Under the pieces are notes generated by a model, which searched no databases, had not been told where the DNA came from, and saw nothing but the letters and a program-made list of their open reading frames with translations. The translations under genes and the position numbers were made by a program. Below are positions 24,803 through 34,889 of a stretch of DNA of 64,000 bases, piece after piece (the first letter of the stretch is position 1; each line of letters opens with the position of its first letter). This stretch comes from Paludibacteraceae bacterium (GTDB lineage Bacteria; Bacteroidota; Bacteroidia; Bacteroidales; Paludibacteraceae). Where the stretch lies: the NCBI GenBank assembly GCA_905234835.1, contig CAJOIZ010000001.1, positions 186,001 to 250,000 of the forward strand. Direction: 5' to 3'.

Positions 24803-27800
24803 TTAGTCCAGCCGCTGTCCTTGAGCATCGAACTGCATACCGTTGCGCTCAATGTAGAGGATGCCGTTGCGGAAGTACTTCTTCGGGGCTGCCACTTCTT
24901 CCAGACTGCCATTGATGACTTCCAGTTCGCTGACCTGTTCGCCATCCTCGCCTTCCACTACGATGCGTACGCGGGAAGGCAACTGCTCGTTCCCCGCATT
25001 GCGGAAGATGCCGCGATAAGCGCGCAACTTGGTACCCTCGGTGGCATTCGGAGTGTAAATCTTGTTGTCCTTCAAGCCCATGTAGGTATTACCTGTTTCG
25101 GAGCCAATGAGCAGACCCGTGCGGAGCGTTCCGACCAAGTAGATGCTGCCTTCCGAGTTGTAGCCTTCCAGATTAGTGATGTCATAGTCAGAATTGATGT
25201 CAGCGTCTGTATTGATGACCACGCCGGGGAATACGAATGATTCCATCTGTGCCAGTTTGGCATTCGCGTTTACGATATAGCCTTTTCCTGCCACCAGACT
25301 CTTCGCCTGCGCGAAATAGAGGGTCATTCCCTCCGCTTCGCTGCCTTTGGTGTATCTGAACTCATAGACACGGCTCATCATCTTGAGCGATGTCACTAAC
25401 CCTGTGGGTACATTGAACGGCAGGCAAAGCGTAGCCCATTTGCTCTGACCAAACTGGCGGTTGAGTGTGGCGGTAGTGGCTTTCTCGCCGTTGTACTTGT
25501 CAGAGAAATTAGTGTAGTAGTCCGCGTCCATATTCTCCTGCAGGATAATGTACAACGCCTTGCTGTACTGCGCCGTATAGACGGTGTCCTGCGTTACAGA
25601 TGGAAGTTGGGTTCCAGCCGCATAGGTATTGTTCTCACTGTCAATCCAATTAGTGAATGTGAATTCGTACCAGTTATATTCGTCGCCTTCGTTCTCGCGG
25701 GTTGGTGTGCCATCAAAGACAGGTGTTCCGCCGTATGCCAGATAGGATGTCTGCAAGTCATCATCGCTATCAGAATTCTTGAAATGGACAGTGAAGAGAC
25801 GCTGTTCGGAGGTGAACACTGCTGTATACGTTACGTTCTCTGTCACAGCGGGCAGTTCCGCGTCCTTACCGTAGGTGGTAGTGCCGTCGCTCCAGCCTGA
25901 GAAGGTATAAACGTAATAGTTGTCCTGCGGTTTGACTGGTGTCTCACCCGTGTAAACAGGATGTTCGCCATTCTGTACCTGACCGCTCTGGAGTTCTGTT
26001 CCGTCATCGTATAAGAATGTTACGGTATATCCATTCGCCGTCCACTGTGCGTGAAGTGTTATGTCTCCTGCGATGATGACATTTGCACCGCCTGTACCTT
26101 TCAGCGTGCCGCCGGTTTCCTCAGTGTACCAGCCGTTGAACGTGAAGCCGGTCTTTTCGGGGGTCGGGAGTGTCACGCGCGGGAAACCGTCCCACTGCGC
26201 TGTCATCGTAATAGTTGCACCGTTAGAAACGGAGTAGTTAATCTCTTCTTCGTCATCGTGCAATTCTTCCACAACGTTGTCCTCCCAAACGCCGAAGGGT
26301 TTATTGACGGTAACCGAAGGTGTTTCATCTCCGCTTGTTGCGCCGTGGTAGTTGTAGGTTATGGTGGCAGCCGGACCGACAAACTCATTCGGAATGAGGT
26401 TATCAGCCACACCGCAAGTGAACTCTTGGTCAGTCATTGTGCCGCTACCTCCATTGGAATCAAAATGTACTGTATAGGCACATGAATTTCCTTCTTCGAA
26501 ATTCGCTATTACAGAGCAGTCGTTTGCAGGAACAGTGTAAGTGTATGTGCCGTTGTTGTTATCTTTTATCTGATCGGCGCAAGTTCCCGTCCAACCGGTG
26601 AAGTTCCAACCTGTCTCCGGCGTTGGGGTCAGGAGAATCTGGTTTCCCTCCTGATAGGAACAATCTTGCGAAGAACGTTCTACTATACCGCGACCATTCA
26701 CGTAGGTGTCGAGTTTATATCCAGACGCAGCAGTCTGCAAAGACGGAACTATCGTGATATTGAACGAGCGGTTGGTAGAAGATGTTCCCGTACCGCCTCG
26801 TGCATTGACGGTAACATAGACACCATCCGATTGGGTTTGCACCGTAACGGAACCGGAATTAAGGTAATTCTTCGTACTATTTTGGTCATAGTACATACTA
26901 TAATAACCATCATTACCAAAAACCCATCTGTATCCTGCAACGCTCCAAACCGGGACGTTGGTGCTATTACTGAAAGTGTATGTTCCGTCCGGCGGGTAAA
27001 CTTTTCCGTTGACATAGCGCATATCTGACTTATAGAAACAGAACACAATGCGCGTACATGGTCGCTTTCCAGACTCTCCATCCCTGTACCAATCCAGATA
27101 ATAGACCGTCGTTTGTGACCCTGATGCCACATTTACACTATTTACCAGTTCCTCATTATTAGAGAATACAAATGGATCACTGGCAACAGTCGACGACGGG
27201 CAATCCTCATAGGTAGCAGTCACGTTGTAGGTCTTACCATCTAATCCCGTGAAAACAGCCGTCAGGTTGTACACACCCGTTGAACTCTCCGCTACAGTCA
27301 CTGTCACGTCAGACCATTCGACCACAGTACCGTTCTGTTTGAGGAAGGTCTGCGTCAAATCCAAATCATTAGAGGTGAAAGTGCCGGTCTTGAAACCCGT
27401 CTTGATATAGAAGGCAGCGTTGTAGTTGTTGTTGTCACTGCCATTGCCTGTGCCGGAGAGTTGCAGATAACGCCATTCGGCATCCGCACCCGTATTGTCG
27501 TTATAGACGAGGTCGGAGGTAAGAGGGATGTCTATCTTGGAAACGACTCCTCCTTCACCAATTATCGCTCCTACATTACCCGACCCCATAATCCATTGGG
27601 CTGCCATCGTGCCGTTTTCGGCTTGCAAAACCACCAATCTACCTGTCGTGATCGACCCCATACTGAATCCGTCTGTCTGATTAAAGTAGGAGGACAAGTT
27701 GCAACGTGTAGAGCCATAATATCCGTTCGGTTTGGTGTAACCCACCATAAATTCAGAGTAATTATAATAATAGAACACTCCCTGATATTCGCCAGATTCA

Positions 27801-28168
27801 CAAACCGTGTAGTAATCAAATCCCGGTATCCCCACGGGATAGCCATCCTCGTTCACGCGGGGACCAATGACTGTACCACCCTGACCGTCACTATACATCT
27901 GCGTTCCAGTAACCCTAATATAGAAATAAAACTGATTGTAGTCCTGACCTGAAAGATAATTCTTGTCTATACCGTGAATCTTAATGAACTGGTGCTGACT
28001 GCCGTTCTCCCAAAGATACACACCATTATTTTCACCAAAATAGTTTCCATCCACCAGTTCGGTTTCTATGGTGTAATTGTCCGGATCGCCCCATTTGACA
28101 ACAAGTTGTGCGTTTGTAGAAACGAGCGCAAGCATAAAAGCTGCGAGTAAGAAGTAGAGTTTTTTCAT
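24803..28168 (-). CDS. Large secreted InlB B-repeat (Flg_new) protein
   Basis: 1121 residues. Signal peptide MKKLYFLLAAFMLALVSTNAQ. The N-terminal ~500 residues form a beta-rich region with no recognised family, with several Tyr/Asn-rich stretches. From ~560 to ~800 there are four or more InlB B-type repeats (GFTFNGWYTEETGG, ITLHAQWTANGYTVTF, YTFSGWSDGTT). The C-terminal ~200 residues resemble the terminal domain of other Bacteroidales surface proteins and end with the tail FRNGILYIERNGMQFDAQGQ, shared with two other proteins here. Probably surface exposed or released; ligand unknown. A promoter lies at ~28262. Confidence 0.85.
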   Translation of the reverse strand: MKKLYFLLAAFMLALVSTNAQLVVKWGDPDNYTIETELVDGNYFGENNGVYLWENGSQHQFIKIHGIDKNYLSGQDYNQFYFYIRVTGTQMYSDGQGGTVIGPRVNEDGYPVGIPGFDYYTVCESGEYQGVFYYYNYSEFMVGYTKPNGYYGSTRCNLSSYFNQTDGFSMGSITTGRLVVLQAENGTMAAQWIMGSGNVGAIIGEGGVVSKIDIPLTSDLVYNDNTGADAEWRYLQLSGTGNGSDNNNYNAAFYIKTGFKTGTFTSNDLDLTQTFLKQNGTVVEWSDVTVTVAESSTGVYNLTAVFTGLDGKTYNVTATYEDCPSSTVASDPFVFSNNEELVNSVNVASGSQTTVYYLDWYRDGESGKRPCTRIVFCFYKSDMRYVNGKVYPPDGTYTFSNSTNVPVWSVAGYRWVFGNDGYYSMYYDQNSTKNYLNSGSVTVQTQSDGVYVTVNARGGTGTSSTNRSFNITIVPSLQTAASGYKLDTYVNGRGIVERSSQDCSYQEGNQILLTPTPETGWNFTGWTGTCADQIKDNNNGTYTYTVPANDCSVIANFEEGNSCAYTVHFDSNGGSGTMTDQEFTCGVADNLIPNEFVGPAATITYNYHGATSGDETPSVTVNKPFGVWEDNVVEELHDDEEEINYSVSNGATITMTAQWDGFPRVTLPTPEKTGFTFNGWYTEETGGTLKGTGGANVIIAGDITLHAQWTANGYTVTFLYDDGTELQSGQVQNGEHPVYTGETPVKPQDNYYVYTFSGWSDGTTTYGKDAELPAVTENVTYTAVFTSEQRLFTVHFKNSDSDDDLQTSYLAYGGTPVFDGTPTRENEGDEYNWYEFTFTNWIDSENNTYAAGTQLPSVTQDTVYTAQYSKALYIILQENMDADYYTNFSDKYNGEKATTATLNRQFGQSKWATLCLPFNVPTGLVTSLKMMSRVYEFRYTKGSEAEGMTLYFAQAKSLVAGKGYIVNANAKLAQMESFVFPGVVINTDADINSDYDITNLEGYNSEGSIYLVGTLRTGLLIGSETGNTYMGLKDNKIYTPNATEGTKLRAYRGIFRNAGNEQLPSRVRIVVEGEDGEQVSELEVINGSLEEVAAPKKYFRNGILYIERNGMQFDAQGQRLD

Positions 28169-28261
28169 ATTCGTAAGATTTTATATATTTCTTATTTAGA
28201 TTGATATGGCACTTTGGTGCGGGTAAGCGACCGTTGCCGTACTATACCGCATTTTGCGGCG

Positions 28262-28269
28262 CAAATGTA
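28262..28269 (-). promoter_or_regulatory. -7 element upstream of the InlB-repeat gene
   Basis: The minus strand reads TACATTTG followed by CGCCGC, about 93 bp before the ATG at 28168. A TTTG lies further upstream within TTTTTTGTTTC. Confidence 0.55.
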
Positions 28270-28494
28270 CAAATAGAAACAAAAAACTGCAACATGCATA
28301 AGGATATTTTTTCGTTTTTTATCCGAAACGAGTTATTTTTGCCCTGAAAACGCCTATTTCATTTCCCTTTTCCGGCATACATAAGACAGAACAAGCCAAA
28401 GTATAGTCATGCCCTTTATATGGTTTAGACAGATTTTATCTCAATAAAAGAGTCAACCTTTTTCTGGTTTGATTATACGGCAAAAGGAGCGCCC

Positions 28495-28590
28495 GTTATC
28501 GTGTCGTTATCGACTCGTTATCGTGTCGTTATCGACTCGTTATCGTGTCGTTGTCGTGTCGTTGCCGTCTCGTTGCCGTCTCGTTGCCGT
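28495..28590. repeat. 11-bp tandem array (8-9 copies), inverted counterpart at 45278-45352
   Basis: Units GTTATCGTGTC and GTTATCGACTC alternate, then drift to GTTGTCGTGTC and GTTGCCGTCTC. It is followed to ~28735 by irregular GACTGCGTGTTGG repeats. There is no gene between 28169 and 28913. Confidence 0.85.
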
Positions 28591-28802
28591 AGTTGCTTGC
28601 TGTCTGCTCACTGACTGCGTGTTGATTACTACGTGTTGGGGAGTGAATGTTGGGGACTGCGTGTTGTTTAGCTGCGCTGTTGGGGACTGCGTGTTGGTTA
28701 CTACGTGTTGGTTACTGCGTGTTTGTCAGTTGCACTGTTTGGGCTCTGAAAAGGATGTGTACAATGAGTGACAAAAAGAAGGTGCATAATGAGTGACAAA
28801 AA

Positions 28803-28833
28803 GGGCGTGTGCCAAGGATTGGACACACGCACT
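28803..28833. terminator. Probable terminator downstream of pnp
   Basis: GCGTGTG..CACACGC (28805-28830) forms a hairpin with A-rich left and T-rich right flanks. Between it and the pnp stop (28841-28913) lies a short tandem repeat of TTAGTGTCTTATTTTAGATG-like units, probably degenerate. Confidence 0.6.
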
Positions 28834-28913
28834 TTTCGTATTAGCGTCTTATTTTAGATGCTGAGTTAGTGTCTTATTTTAGACGCTGAATTAGTGTCTG
28901 CTTAGATGCTGAG

Positions 28914-31232
28914 TTAATGTCTGCGGTCGAGGCGGGCTCCGTCGCCGTCAAAGTCGCGGTTGCGGAAGTCTCGCTGTCCGTGACGTTCGGAACGGGGACG
29001 GTCGCCGTAGTTATGCTCGCCACGGTTGCCAAAGATAGCGCGCTCACCACGGGGAGGACGCTGCGGACGCTCGGGGTCGGTGTAGCCTTCGGGTTTGTCC
29101 TTGAGAGCCCGTGCGGAGAGGCGGAACTTGCCCGTCTTCTCGTCAATCTCAAGCAACTTGATCATCAGCTTGTCGCCCTCGTGAATACCCGTCTCCTCCA
29201 TCGTATCATAACGTTTCCAGTCAATCTCGGAGATGTGGAGCAGTCCCTCCTTGCCGGGCATGAACTCAACGAAGCAGCCGTAAGGCATAATGGACTTGAC
29301 CGTCGCCTCGTAAATCTCGCCCACTTCGGGCAGAGCCACGATGGCTTTGATCTTCGCCATAGCGGCTTTCATCGAATCGCCGTTGTTGCTGGCGATCTCC
29401 ACTTTGCCGCCACGTTCGTCCTCGTCAATAGCAATAACCGTACCAGTCTCAGCCTGGATGCCTTGGATAATCTTCCCGCCCGGGCCAATAACGGCACCAA
29501 TCATGTCCTTCGGGATGTAGAAGGTAATAATGCGCGGAGCGTGCGGCTTGAGGTCAGCACGCGGTTCGGGCATCACTTCGAGCATACGGTCGAGGATGTA
29601 CATGCGTGCCTGATGCGCCTGTGCGAGGGCGTTCTCCAGAATCTCGTAGCTGAGTCCGTCCACCTTGATATCCATCTGGCAAGCAGTCAGACCGTCGCGT
29701 GTGCCGGTGGTCTTGAAGTCCATATCGCCGAGGTGGTCCTCATCGCCGAGGATGTCGCTCAGAATGGCGTAGTTCGTACCTTTGTTCTCGGAGATGAGTC
29801 CCATAGCGATACCGCTGACGGGTTTCTTAATCTGCACGCCTGCATCCATCAGAGCCAGACAGCCTGCGCAGACAGTCGCCATCGAGCTTGAGCCGTTGGA
29901 CTCGAGGATGTCGGATACGACACGTATGGCGTATGGATAGTCTTCGGGAATCATGTTCTTGAGCGCGCGGCAGGCAAGATTGCCGTGTCCCACCTCTCTG
30001 CGTCCCACGCCGCGCTGCGGTTTGGCCTCGCCGGTGGCGAAGGGCGGGAAGTTGTAGTGGAGGAGGAAGCGGTCGGTGTCCTGAATGAGCGCTTCGTCAA
30101 TGATTTTCTCGTCGCGTGAGGTGCCGAGCGTTACGGTCGAGAGCGACTGTGTCTCGCCGCGAGTGAAGATAGCGGAGCCGTGAGGTCCGGGCAGGGGGCT
30201 GACTTCGCACCAGATGGGGCGTATGTCGGTCGTCTTGCGTCCGTCGAGGCGCTTGCCCTCGTCGAGTACGGCGCGGCGCATTGCCTCTTTCTCCACGTCG
30301 TGGTAGTAGCGGTCAACCAGTGCGGCGATGTCGTCAATCTCCACTTCGAGAGCCTCGGCGCGCTGCTGCATATAGTCGGTCTTGTCGGTCTTGAAATCCT
30401 CGCGGATCTGCTTGAACATCTCCTCGCGGTGGTGCTTGTCGGTGTCGGCGCTGGTAGCCTGCGCATAAGCGCGGTCGTAAGCGTAGTCATGCACCGCCTG
30501 GCGCAGTTCGTCGTCGTTGATCTCGTGGCAGTACTCGCGCTTGGTCTCCTTGCCGTACTCGCGCATCATCTCCAGCTGTGCGCGGCACTGGGGTTTGATG
30601 GCCTCGTGAGCCGCCTTGATAGCCTCCAGCATCACGCTCTCAGGCACCTCTTTCATCTCGCCTTCCACCATCATGATATTGTCCTCGGTAGCGGCTACAA
30701 CCAGTTCGAGGTCAGCATGTTCGCACTGCTCAAAAGTGGGGTTGATGACCATCTCGCCGTTCACGCGGGCGACGCGCACCTCGCTGATCGGGCCCTCGAA
30801 AGGAATATCGGAGCAGGACAGAGCCGCCGAAGCAGCCAGACCGGCTATGCTCTCGGGCATGTCGATGCCGTCGGCGCTGTAGAGTGTCACGTTGACAAAA
30901 GTGTCCGCATGGTAATTGGCGGGGAAGAGGGGACGGAGTGCGCGGTCAATCAGGCGTGCAATCAGTATCTCGTAGTCGCTCGCTTTGCCTTCGCGGCGGG
31001 TGAAGCCGCCCGGGAAACGGCCGGCGGAAGCGAATTTCTCCTTGTACTCGACTGTCAATGGCATAAAGTCCGTGCCGGGAACGGCATCCTTGGCACTGCA
31101 TACCGTGGCTAAAATCATCGTGTTACCCAGCGTTGCCATAACGGCTCCGTCAGCCTGTTTCGCCAACTTGCCCGTCTCGAGGGTGATGACCCTGCCGTCC
31201 GGCAACTGAATCTCTTTTCTAACAATGTTCAT
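28914..31232 (-). CDS. pnp: Polyribonucleotide nucleotidyltransferase (PNPase)
   Basis: 772 residues from ATG 31230-31232; an ATG two codons upstream is equally possible. It has two RNase PH domains (~10-145 with [20 protein letters not shown], and ~330-465 with [13 protein letters not shown]), a KH domain (~565-615, [12 protein letters not shown]) and an S1 domain (~630-700, [20 protein letters not shown]). The last ~55 residues form a low-complexity Arg/Gly/Asp tail typical of Bacteroidetes PNPases. It degrades RNA phosphorolytically in the degradosome. It appears to be a single-gene transcript. Confidence 0.98.
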   Translation of the reverse strand: MNIVRKEIQLPDGRVITLETGKLAKQADGAVMATLGNTMILATVCSAKDAVPGTDFMPLTVEYKEKFASAGRFPGGFTRREGKASDYEILIARLIDRALRPLFPANYHADTFVNVTLYSADGIDMPESIAGLAASAALSCSDIPFEGPISEVRVARVNGEMVINPTFEQCEHADLELVVAATEDNIMMVEGEMKEVPESVMLEAIKAAHEAIKPQCRAQLEMMREYGKETKREYCHEINDDELRQAVHDYAYDRAYAQATSADTDKHHREEMFKQIREDFKTDKTDYMQQRAEALEVEIDDIAALVDRYYHDVEKEAMRRAVLDEGKRLDGRKTTDIRPIWCEVSPLPGPHGSAIFTRGETQSLSTVTLGTSRDEKIIDEALIQDTDRFLLHYNFPPFATGEAKPQRGVGRREVGHGNLACRALKNMIPEDYPYAIRVVSDILESNGSSSMATVCAGCLALMDAGVQIKKPVSGIAMGLISENKGTNYAILSDILGDEDHLGDMDFKTTGTRDGLTACQMDIKVDGLSYEILENALAQAHQARMYILDRMLEVMPEPRADLKPHAPRIITFYIPKDMIGAVIGPGGKIIQGIQAETGTVIAIDEDERGGKVEIASNNGDSMKAAMAKIKAIVALPEVGEIYEATVKSIMPYGCFVEFMPGKEGLLHISEIDWKRYDTMEETGIHEGDKLMIKLLEIDEKTGKFRLSARALKDKPEGYTDPERPQRPPRGERAIFGNRGEHNYGDRPRSERHGQRDFRNRDFDGDGARLDRRH

Positions 31233-31311
31233 CGTCATTTGTTTGTTTTTTGTTCATAATATGAGCCGCCGTTTGCGGCCCGAAAATCTGTTTGACCCAT
31301 AAAAAGCCGCG

Positions 31312-31343
31312 CAAAGGTACAACACCTTTGGCACACGCACAAA
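31312..31343 (-). promoter_or_regulatory. Promoter of pnp
   Basis: The minus strand has TTTG (31340-31343), 20 bp, then TACCTTTG (31312-31319) and CGCGGC, about 80 bp before the pnp start. Confidence 0.75.
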
Positions 31344-31344
31344 T

Positions 31345-31740
31345 TTATTTATGATTTCAAATTGCAAATTGCAAATTTATGATTTATGGTTTATGATTTA
31401 TGGTTTCAAATCCGCCCATTAGTCCGCAACCATAAAAGTCCACCGGACTTTCATGCGTGCAAAGATACGATAACGGGGAAATGAATTTTCCCACTGCGTC
31501 CCACTGCTTCCCAATAAGTCCCACTAATTCCCACTGCGTCCCAATTCTAGTCTATGATTTCATGTTTGTGATTCCATGTTTTTTTGTGTTGTCTTTGTAA
31601 ACGGCTTTGGGGAGCCGATGTTCAAATAGTATTTGAACGAAATAGACAAAACTCAAATCCTTTACAAGCGTCTCTGAGGAGCCGTGTCGGAATATCCGCC
31701 CATTATGCCGCAACCATAAAAGTCCACCGGACTTTCATGT
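31345..31740. repeat. Intergenic repeat cluster: AT-rich units, 10-bp array and two AAAGTCC hairpins
   Basis: 31345-31410 has AAATTGCAAATT and TTTATGGTTTATG stretches as at 15.4 and 45.6 kb. The palindrome ATAAAAGTCCACCGGACTTT lies at 31424-31454 and 31708-31739. A CCCACTGCGT 10-bp array fills 31490-31546. No coding frame with a start signal was seen in 31239-31913. Confidence 0.75.
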
Positions 31741-31793
31741 GACGCAATGAACAAAGTCCTATTCTTTACAAGCGGCTACCAGCCGCTACAACA

Positions 31794-31828
31794 GACGAAA
31801 GGCACTTCAACGCGGAGTGCCTTTCGTC
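31794..31828 (-). terminator. Terminator of the phosphoethanolamine-transferase-like gene
   Basis: A 13-bp perfect stem (GACGAAAGGCACT with its complement) encloses a 9-nt loop, 86 bp after the gene's stop on the minus strand, where a moderately T-rich stretch follows. Confidence 0.75.
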
Positions 31829-31913
31829 GTTATATAACGGCAGGGATTAAGCCGCCTGAGCTGAACCTTTCGCGGTCTCTTTCGGCTGAGCCGATATTCA
31901 AAAGAGAATAGTT

Positions 31914-33557
31914 TTATTTATCCGGATGAATACATGTGACCCCATCAGGGACGAGGATGAGGCGTTCGTGCTCTGCGAAAGAGGGAGAAAGGATGCTCCA
32001 TGTGGGATTGTTGTATTGCTCAGATAATTGGATATCTGCTAAATCACACAATGTATAATAGATATTATCTCCATTTAGTTTCGCTTGCTTGTGCGAATGA
32101 GCATTGGTGACTTTATCTGCATAAAAGGAGTTGTAGGAATCCGACCACCAAAAGATAAACGGGACGTGGTACTCCTCTACTTTCGGTGTGCAGTTGCCAC
32201 CGTGACCTCCACCTCCTTCACAGATTTCTTCACCATGGTCGGAGACGAACATAAATGCAGAAACAGTGTTTGGTCGGTTAATTTGGTCTATAATCGAGGA
32301 TAGAATGTAGTCAGTGTACAAGATACTATTGTCATAGGCATTGATGAGCATAGTACTATCTCGAACCATATCTACGCTGCAATTATTGGAATTCGGATTG
32401 TAAAGTTCAAACTCTTTTTCATAGTTCGTAAAGAAACTATGATTGCCCATAAATTGCATTATAACAAACAACTTGTCATGTTGTTGAACTAAAGAATCTA
32501 TTATATGAATCATCGTCTTATCACCCGATAGGATTTCTCCCTCTTTAACTACATTCGGCACTATAATAAGCGAATCCACGCCATCTGATAGATATTTCTC
32601 ATAGGAAAGGAGATTTGTGTTATTGACAATAGTGAAGACTTTGAAACCGCACTCTCTAAATGGTTCAATAATAGATCGTTCGGCATAATTGAGTTCGAAG
32701 TTGTCTGGAGTTGCGCGAGTAACTAATTGCGGCACGGAATACATAGTGAGGCATGCTTGTGAGAAGTAGTCATCGAAAATCATAATGTTGCTTTCTTTGG
32801 CTTCCAAACGTGGAGTAGTTGAACGACGATATTTGCCATTGAGCGAGACGTTGTCATAGCGCAAGGATTCGCCGATAGCGAAGATGTAGATTTCTTTTTT
32901 GTCGGTAGGAACAATGTTCCGATGAGCGCCCATGTTGATATTTTTCATATTCTCCCATTGTTTCTTGCGTTGCAAACTCTTGTGAGCGTTGAGACATTGG
33001 AAAGGTACGTTGTATGGGGGACGATTCCAAATTCGGTTGTCCACATAGTAACGAATTGTGACTTGCTCTTTGTAAAAGCCGAATAACTTATAAGTCACGA
33101 ATATCGGTGCAACAAAAAGCGCAACGATTACTATGTATGCAGATGATTTACGGTCTTGCGAGGGTTTGTACAAAATACAACTTGCGATACAAATGAGCAA
33201 TAAAGGAATCCAATGGAATACTTCACAAAAGTTGGTATTGTAAAACTCGGAGGCTTCTTGCGGATTCGTTTTAATGGTCGAGATGATTCCTCCAGGCAGT
33301 AGGTAGTCTCTGTATAAATCGACCATCGTCAAGTCTGTAAGTGCAAAGATGGTGAGGATAGATGTCAAGACACAATAGACCCATTTATGCCGACAGAGCG
33401 AGATAAGTGCTATTACCGGTAAAGAGAAAATCAGCCCTGTCAGCATATAACTCAAGCCGGAGTTGTTTGTGAGCGCATATACGACATTGGGGTAAACAGG
33501 GATAATTGTCAGGCACACGAGACTCAATAAACGAAAGATAAGATTTTTATTCTTCAT
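31914..33557 (-). CDS. Phosphoethanolamine transferase-like membrane sulfatase-fold enzyme (EptA family)
   Basis: 547 residues. Five N-terminal membrane segments (about residues 8-30, 36-55, 60-80, 112-132 and 142-162) are followed by a periplasmic alkaline phosphatase-fold domain. IFAIGESLRYDNVSLNGKY and RRSTTPRL correspond to the EptA metal/nucleophile region (with GES rather than GET), CLTMYSVP (~270) to the loop with the catalytic Thr, and MFVSDHGEE (~442) with GHGG to the second metal site. The family transfers phosphoethanolamine from phosphatidylethanolamine to lipid A or glycans. A role in lipid A modification is likely, but the exact acceptor is not clear. It stands alone, 380 bp downstream of the HEPN gene, with its own terminator. 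Confidence 0.88.
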   Translation of the reverse strand: MKNKNLIFRLLSLVCLTIIPVYPNVVYALTNNSGLSYMLTGLIFSLPVIALISLCRHKWVYCVLTSILTIFALTDLTMVDLYRDYLLPGGIISTIKTNPQEASEFYNTNFCEVFHWIPLLLICIASCILYKPSQDRKSSAYIVIVALFVAPIFVTYKLFGFYKEQVTIRYYVDNRIWNRPPYNVPFQCLNAHKSLQRKKQWENMKNINMGAHRNIVPTDKKEIYIFAIGESLRYDNVSLNGKYRRSTTPRLEAKESNIMIFDDYFSQACLTMYSVPQLVTRATPDNFELNYAERSIIEPFRECGFKVFTIVNNTNLLSYEKYLSDGVDSLIIVPNVVKEGEILSGDKTMIHIIDSLVQQHDKLFVIMQFMGNHSFFTNYEKEFELYNPNSNNCSVDMVRDSTMLINAYDNSILYTDYILSSIIDQINRPNTVSAFMFVSDHGEEICEGGGGHGGNCTPKVEEYHVPFIFWWSDSYNSFYADKVTNAHSHKQAKLNGDNIYYTLCDLADIQLSEQYNNPTWSILSPSFAEHERLILVPDGVTCIHPDK

Positions 33558-33628
33558 GATTGATAGTAATTGTTTTTGTGCTTACTATCAATCGCAAAAT
33601 GGGGAAGAAAAAGGCATGAGCCATTCTC

Positions 33629-33806
33629 TCACATTCACGGGAAGTCCGGAAAGATAAAACCCGCCTACAAACGAGATACGCTCACACCAAAAGTGCGAAC
33701 ATTACTTTGTTTGTAGTGCAGAATACCTTGTTAGGTCTTCCGTGAAATGCTTTTACCCAATTCAACAAGAATTAGTTTTCCGGACTTTTTCTGTGAATGT
33801 GAATAA
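33629..33806. repeat. Imperfect ~28-bp inverted repeat flanking 120 bp, intergenic
   Basis: The arm TCACATTCACGGGAAGTCCGGA (33632 onward) matches in reverse the arm TCCGGACTTTTTCTGTGAATG (33780 onward). An inner pair (TACAAAC/GTTTGTA) lies within. It is upstream of the transferase gene and downstream of the HEPN gene. It could be a MITE-like element or a hairpin leader; no other feature is seen in 33558-33936. Confidence 0.5.
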
Positions 33807-33936
33807 TAGTAATGCTTGTTAATATATCAGCGCAACACTTTGCGCTTAGGTTAATCGGTCAAGTTGGTCGATAGGTTGCTCCTGTTTAACGTCATGGAGA
33901 GGGGACGAGATGGTTTGCGGCGGCAAACGGGATGGA

Positions 33937-34341
33937 TTATGCTTCCTTTGCCAACAATTGCTCTATCTTCTCTACCAGTTCATAAGCAAGCGGTTTGAGT
34001 GCATCCAAGTCCTCACGGGACACATTGTAGATGACATCATAATCGGCCTTTTCACGCATGTTCTCCATAACAGCAAGAAAATGCCCGAACTTTGGGTCTA
34101 TAATGCCCGTCTTGATAAAATGCTGATGAAACTGCATATTCATGCCATGATGCGATTTGGTAAATATACCGTTTGCCACAAACAAGGCATGTACTATATG
34201 AAAAACAGCATAGTAAAAGCGGTTCGCTGCTGCCGATACAGACTGAAAGCCCAATAATTGTTCTCCCTCATTAAGACAGGCGTGCGCCTTCTCCAAATGC
34301 AATCGGGTCAAGGTTTTACGATCTTCATTTGTCAAACTCAT
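33937..34341 (-). CDS. HEPN-domain protein, toxin half of an MNT/HEPN pair
   Basis: 134 residues, all helical. The RX6H motif is visible in NRFYYAVFH (about residues 41-48), the catalytic RNase motif of HEPN toxins, followed by GMNMQFHQHFIKTG. The start overlaps the stop of the nucleotidyltransferase gene by 4 bp (ATGA). In this kind of pair the MNT protein AMPylates the HEPN RNase and inactivates it. Such pairs act as toxin-antitoxin or defence modules. Nothing suggests that either half is broken. Confidence 0.9.
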   Translation of the reverse strand: MSLTNEDRKTLTRLHLEKAHACLNEGEQLLGFQSVSAAANRFYYAVFHIVHALFVANGIFTKSHHGMNMQFHQHFIKTGIIDPKFGHFLAVMENMREKADYDVIYNVSREDLDALKPLAYELVEKIEQLLAKEA

Positions 34342-34655
34342 ACCAGTACAATCTTGTCGTTTTCCACATTATGGCAGAACGGAGTAAAATGCCGCTCCTG
34401 CCATTCCTTACGAGTGTATAGCATAGGGTTGATCTCTTTCCCGAGCGACCATCCCATTTCGATAAACGGATACGCATAACGGTCAAAATCCTGCAACTGC
34501 TGTTTGTCCTTATCCACAAGAACAATCAAATCCCAATCGGAGTCGGAGCGATAATCGCCGCGAGCCCGTGAGCCATATAGCCAAAGACTACTTCCCTTCG
34601 GAAGAATCTGTCTGCCCATTGTTTTGATACGTTGTATGATTGATGGTTCTTGCAT
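34338..34655 (-). CDS. Minimal nucleotidyltransferase (MNT), antitoxin half of an MNT/HEPN pair
   Basis: 105 residues. The pol-beta-type signature LYGSRARGDYRSDSDWDL (about residues 27-44) supplies GSxAR and both metal-binding Asp. A third Asp could be the one in LVDKDKQQ or further on. The gene is first in the pair and has its own promoter at 34677. Its product is expected to add AMP to the HEPN partner. Confidence 0.9.
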   Translation of the reverse strand: MQEPSIIQRIKTMGRQILPKGSSLWLYGSRARGDYRSDSDWDLIVLVDKDKQQLQDFDRYAYPFIEMGWSLGKEINPMLYTRKEWQERHFTPFCHNVENDKIVLV

Positions 34656-34676
34656 AGGTGCAAAACTTTACGGCGG

Positions 34677-34709
34677 CAAAGGTACAAAAGAAATGAGGAC
34701 ATATGCAAA
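34677..34709 (-). promoter_or_regulatory. Promoter of the MNT/HEPN pair
   Basis: The minus strand has TTTG (34706-34709), 21 bp, then TACCTTTG (34677-34684) and CCGCCG, 22 bp before the MNT start. Confidence 0.75.
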
Positions 34710-34810
34710 TATTTTAGTTGAAAGTTGATAGTTGATAGTTGAAAGTTGAGTGAAGTTGGAGAGTTGAGAGTTTATAGTTTATGATTTCGGATTGCATAGT
34801 ATGGAAAATG

Positions 34811-34842
34811 CACGCACGGAGTAACGGGGTACTCCGTGCGTG
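34811..34842 (-). terminator. Hairpin ending the exosortase operon
   Basis: A 12-bp perfect stem (CACGCACGGAGT) with an 8-nt loop, 48 bp beyond the stop of the Ig-like surface protein gene; CATTTTCC follows on the minus strand. Confidence 0.75.
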
Positions 34843-34889
34843 GGATGCACTAATGTGCGCGGGGGAACTAAAGTGCTGTGCAGTTTACT

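Noticed and set aside
24803..24900. T9SS C-terminal sorting domain on the InlB-repeat protein
   Set aside because: The tail is only ~25 residues and lacks the GIYIVK-type beta motifs of T9SS domains; described instead as a separate shared tail.
28874..29152. Open frame antisense-frame to the end of pnp
   Set aside because: It lies inside pnp on the same strand in another frame and reflects the Arg/Asp-rich tail; no independent signals.
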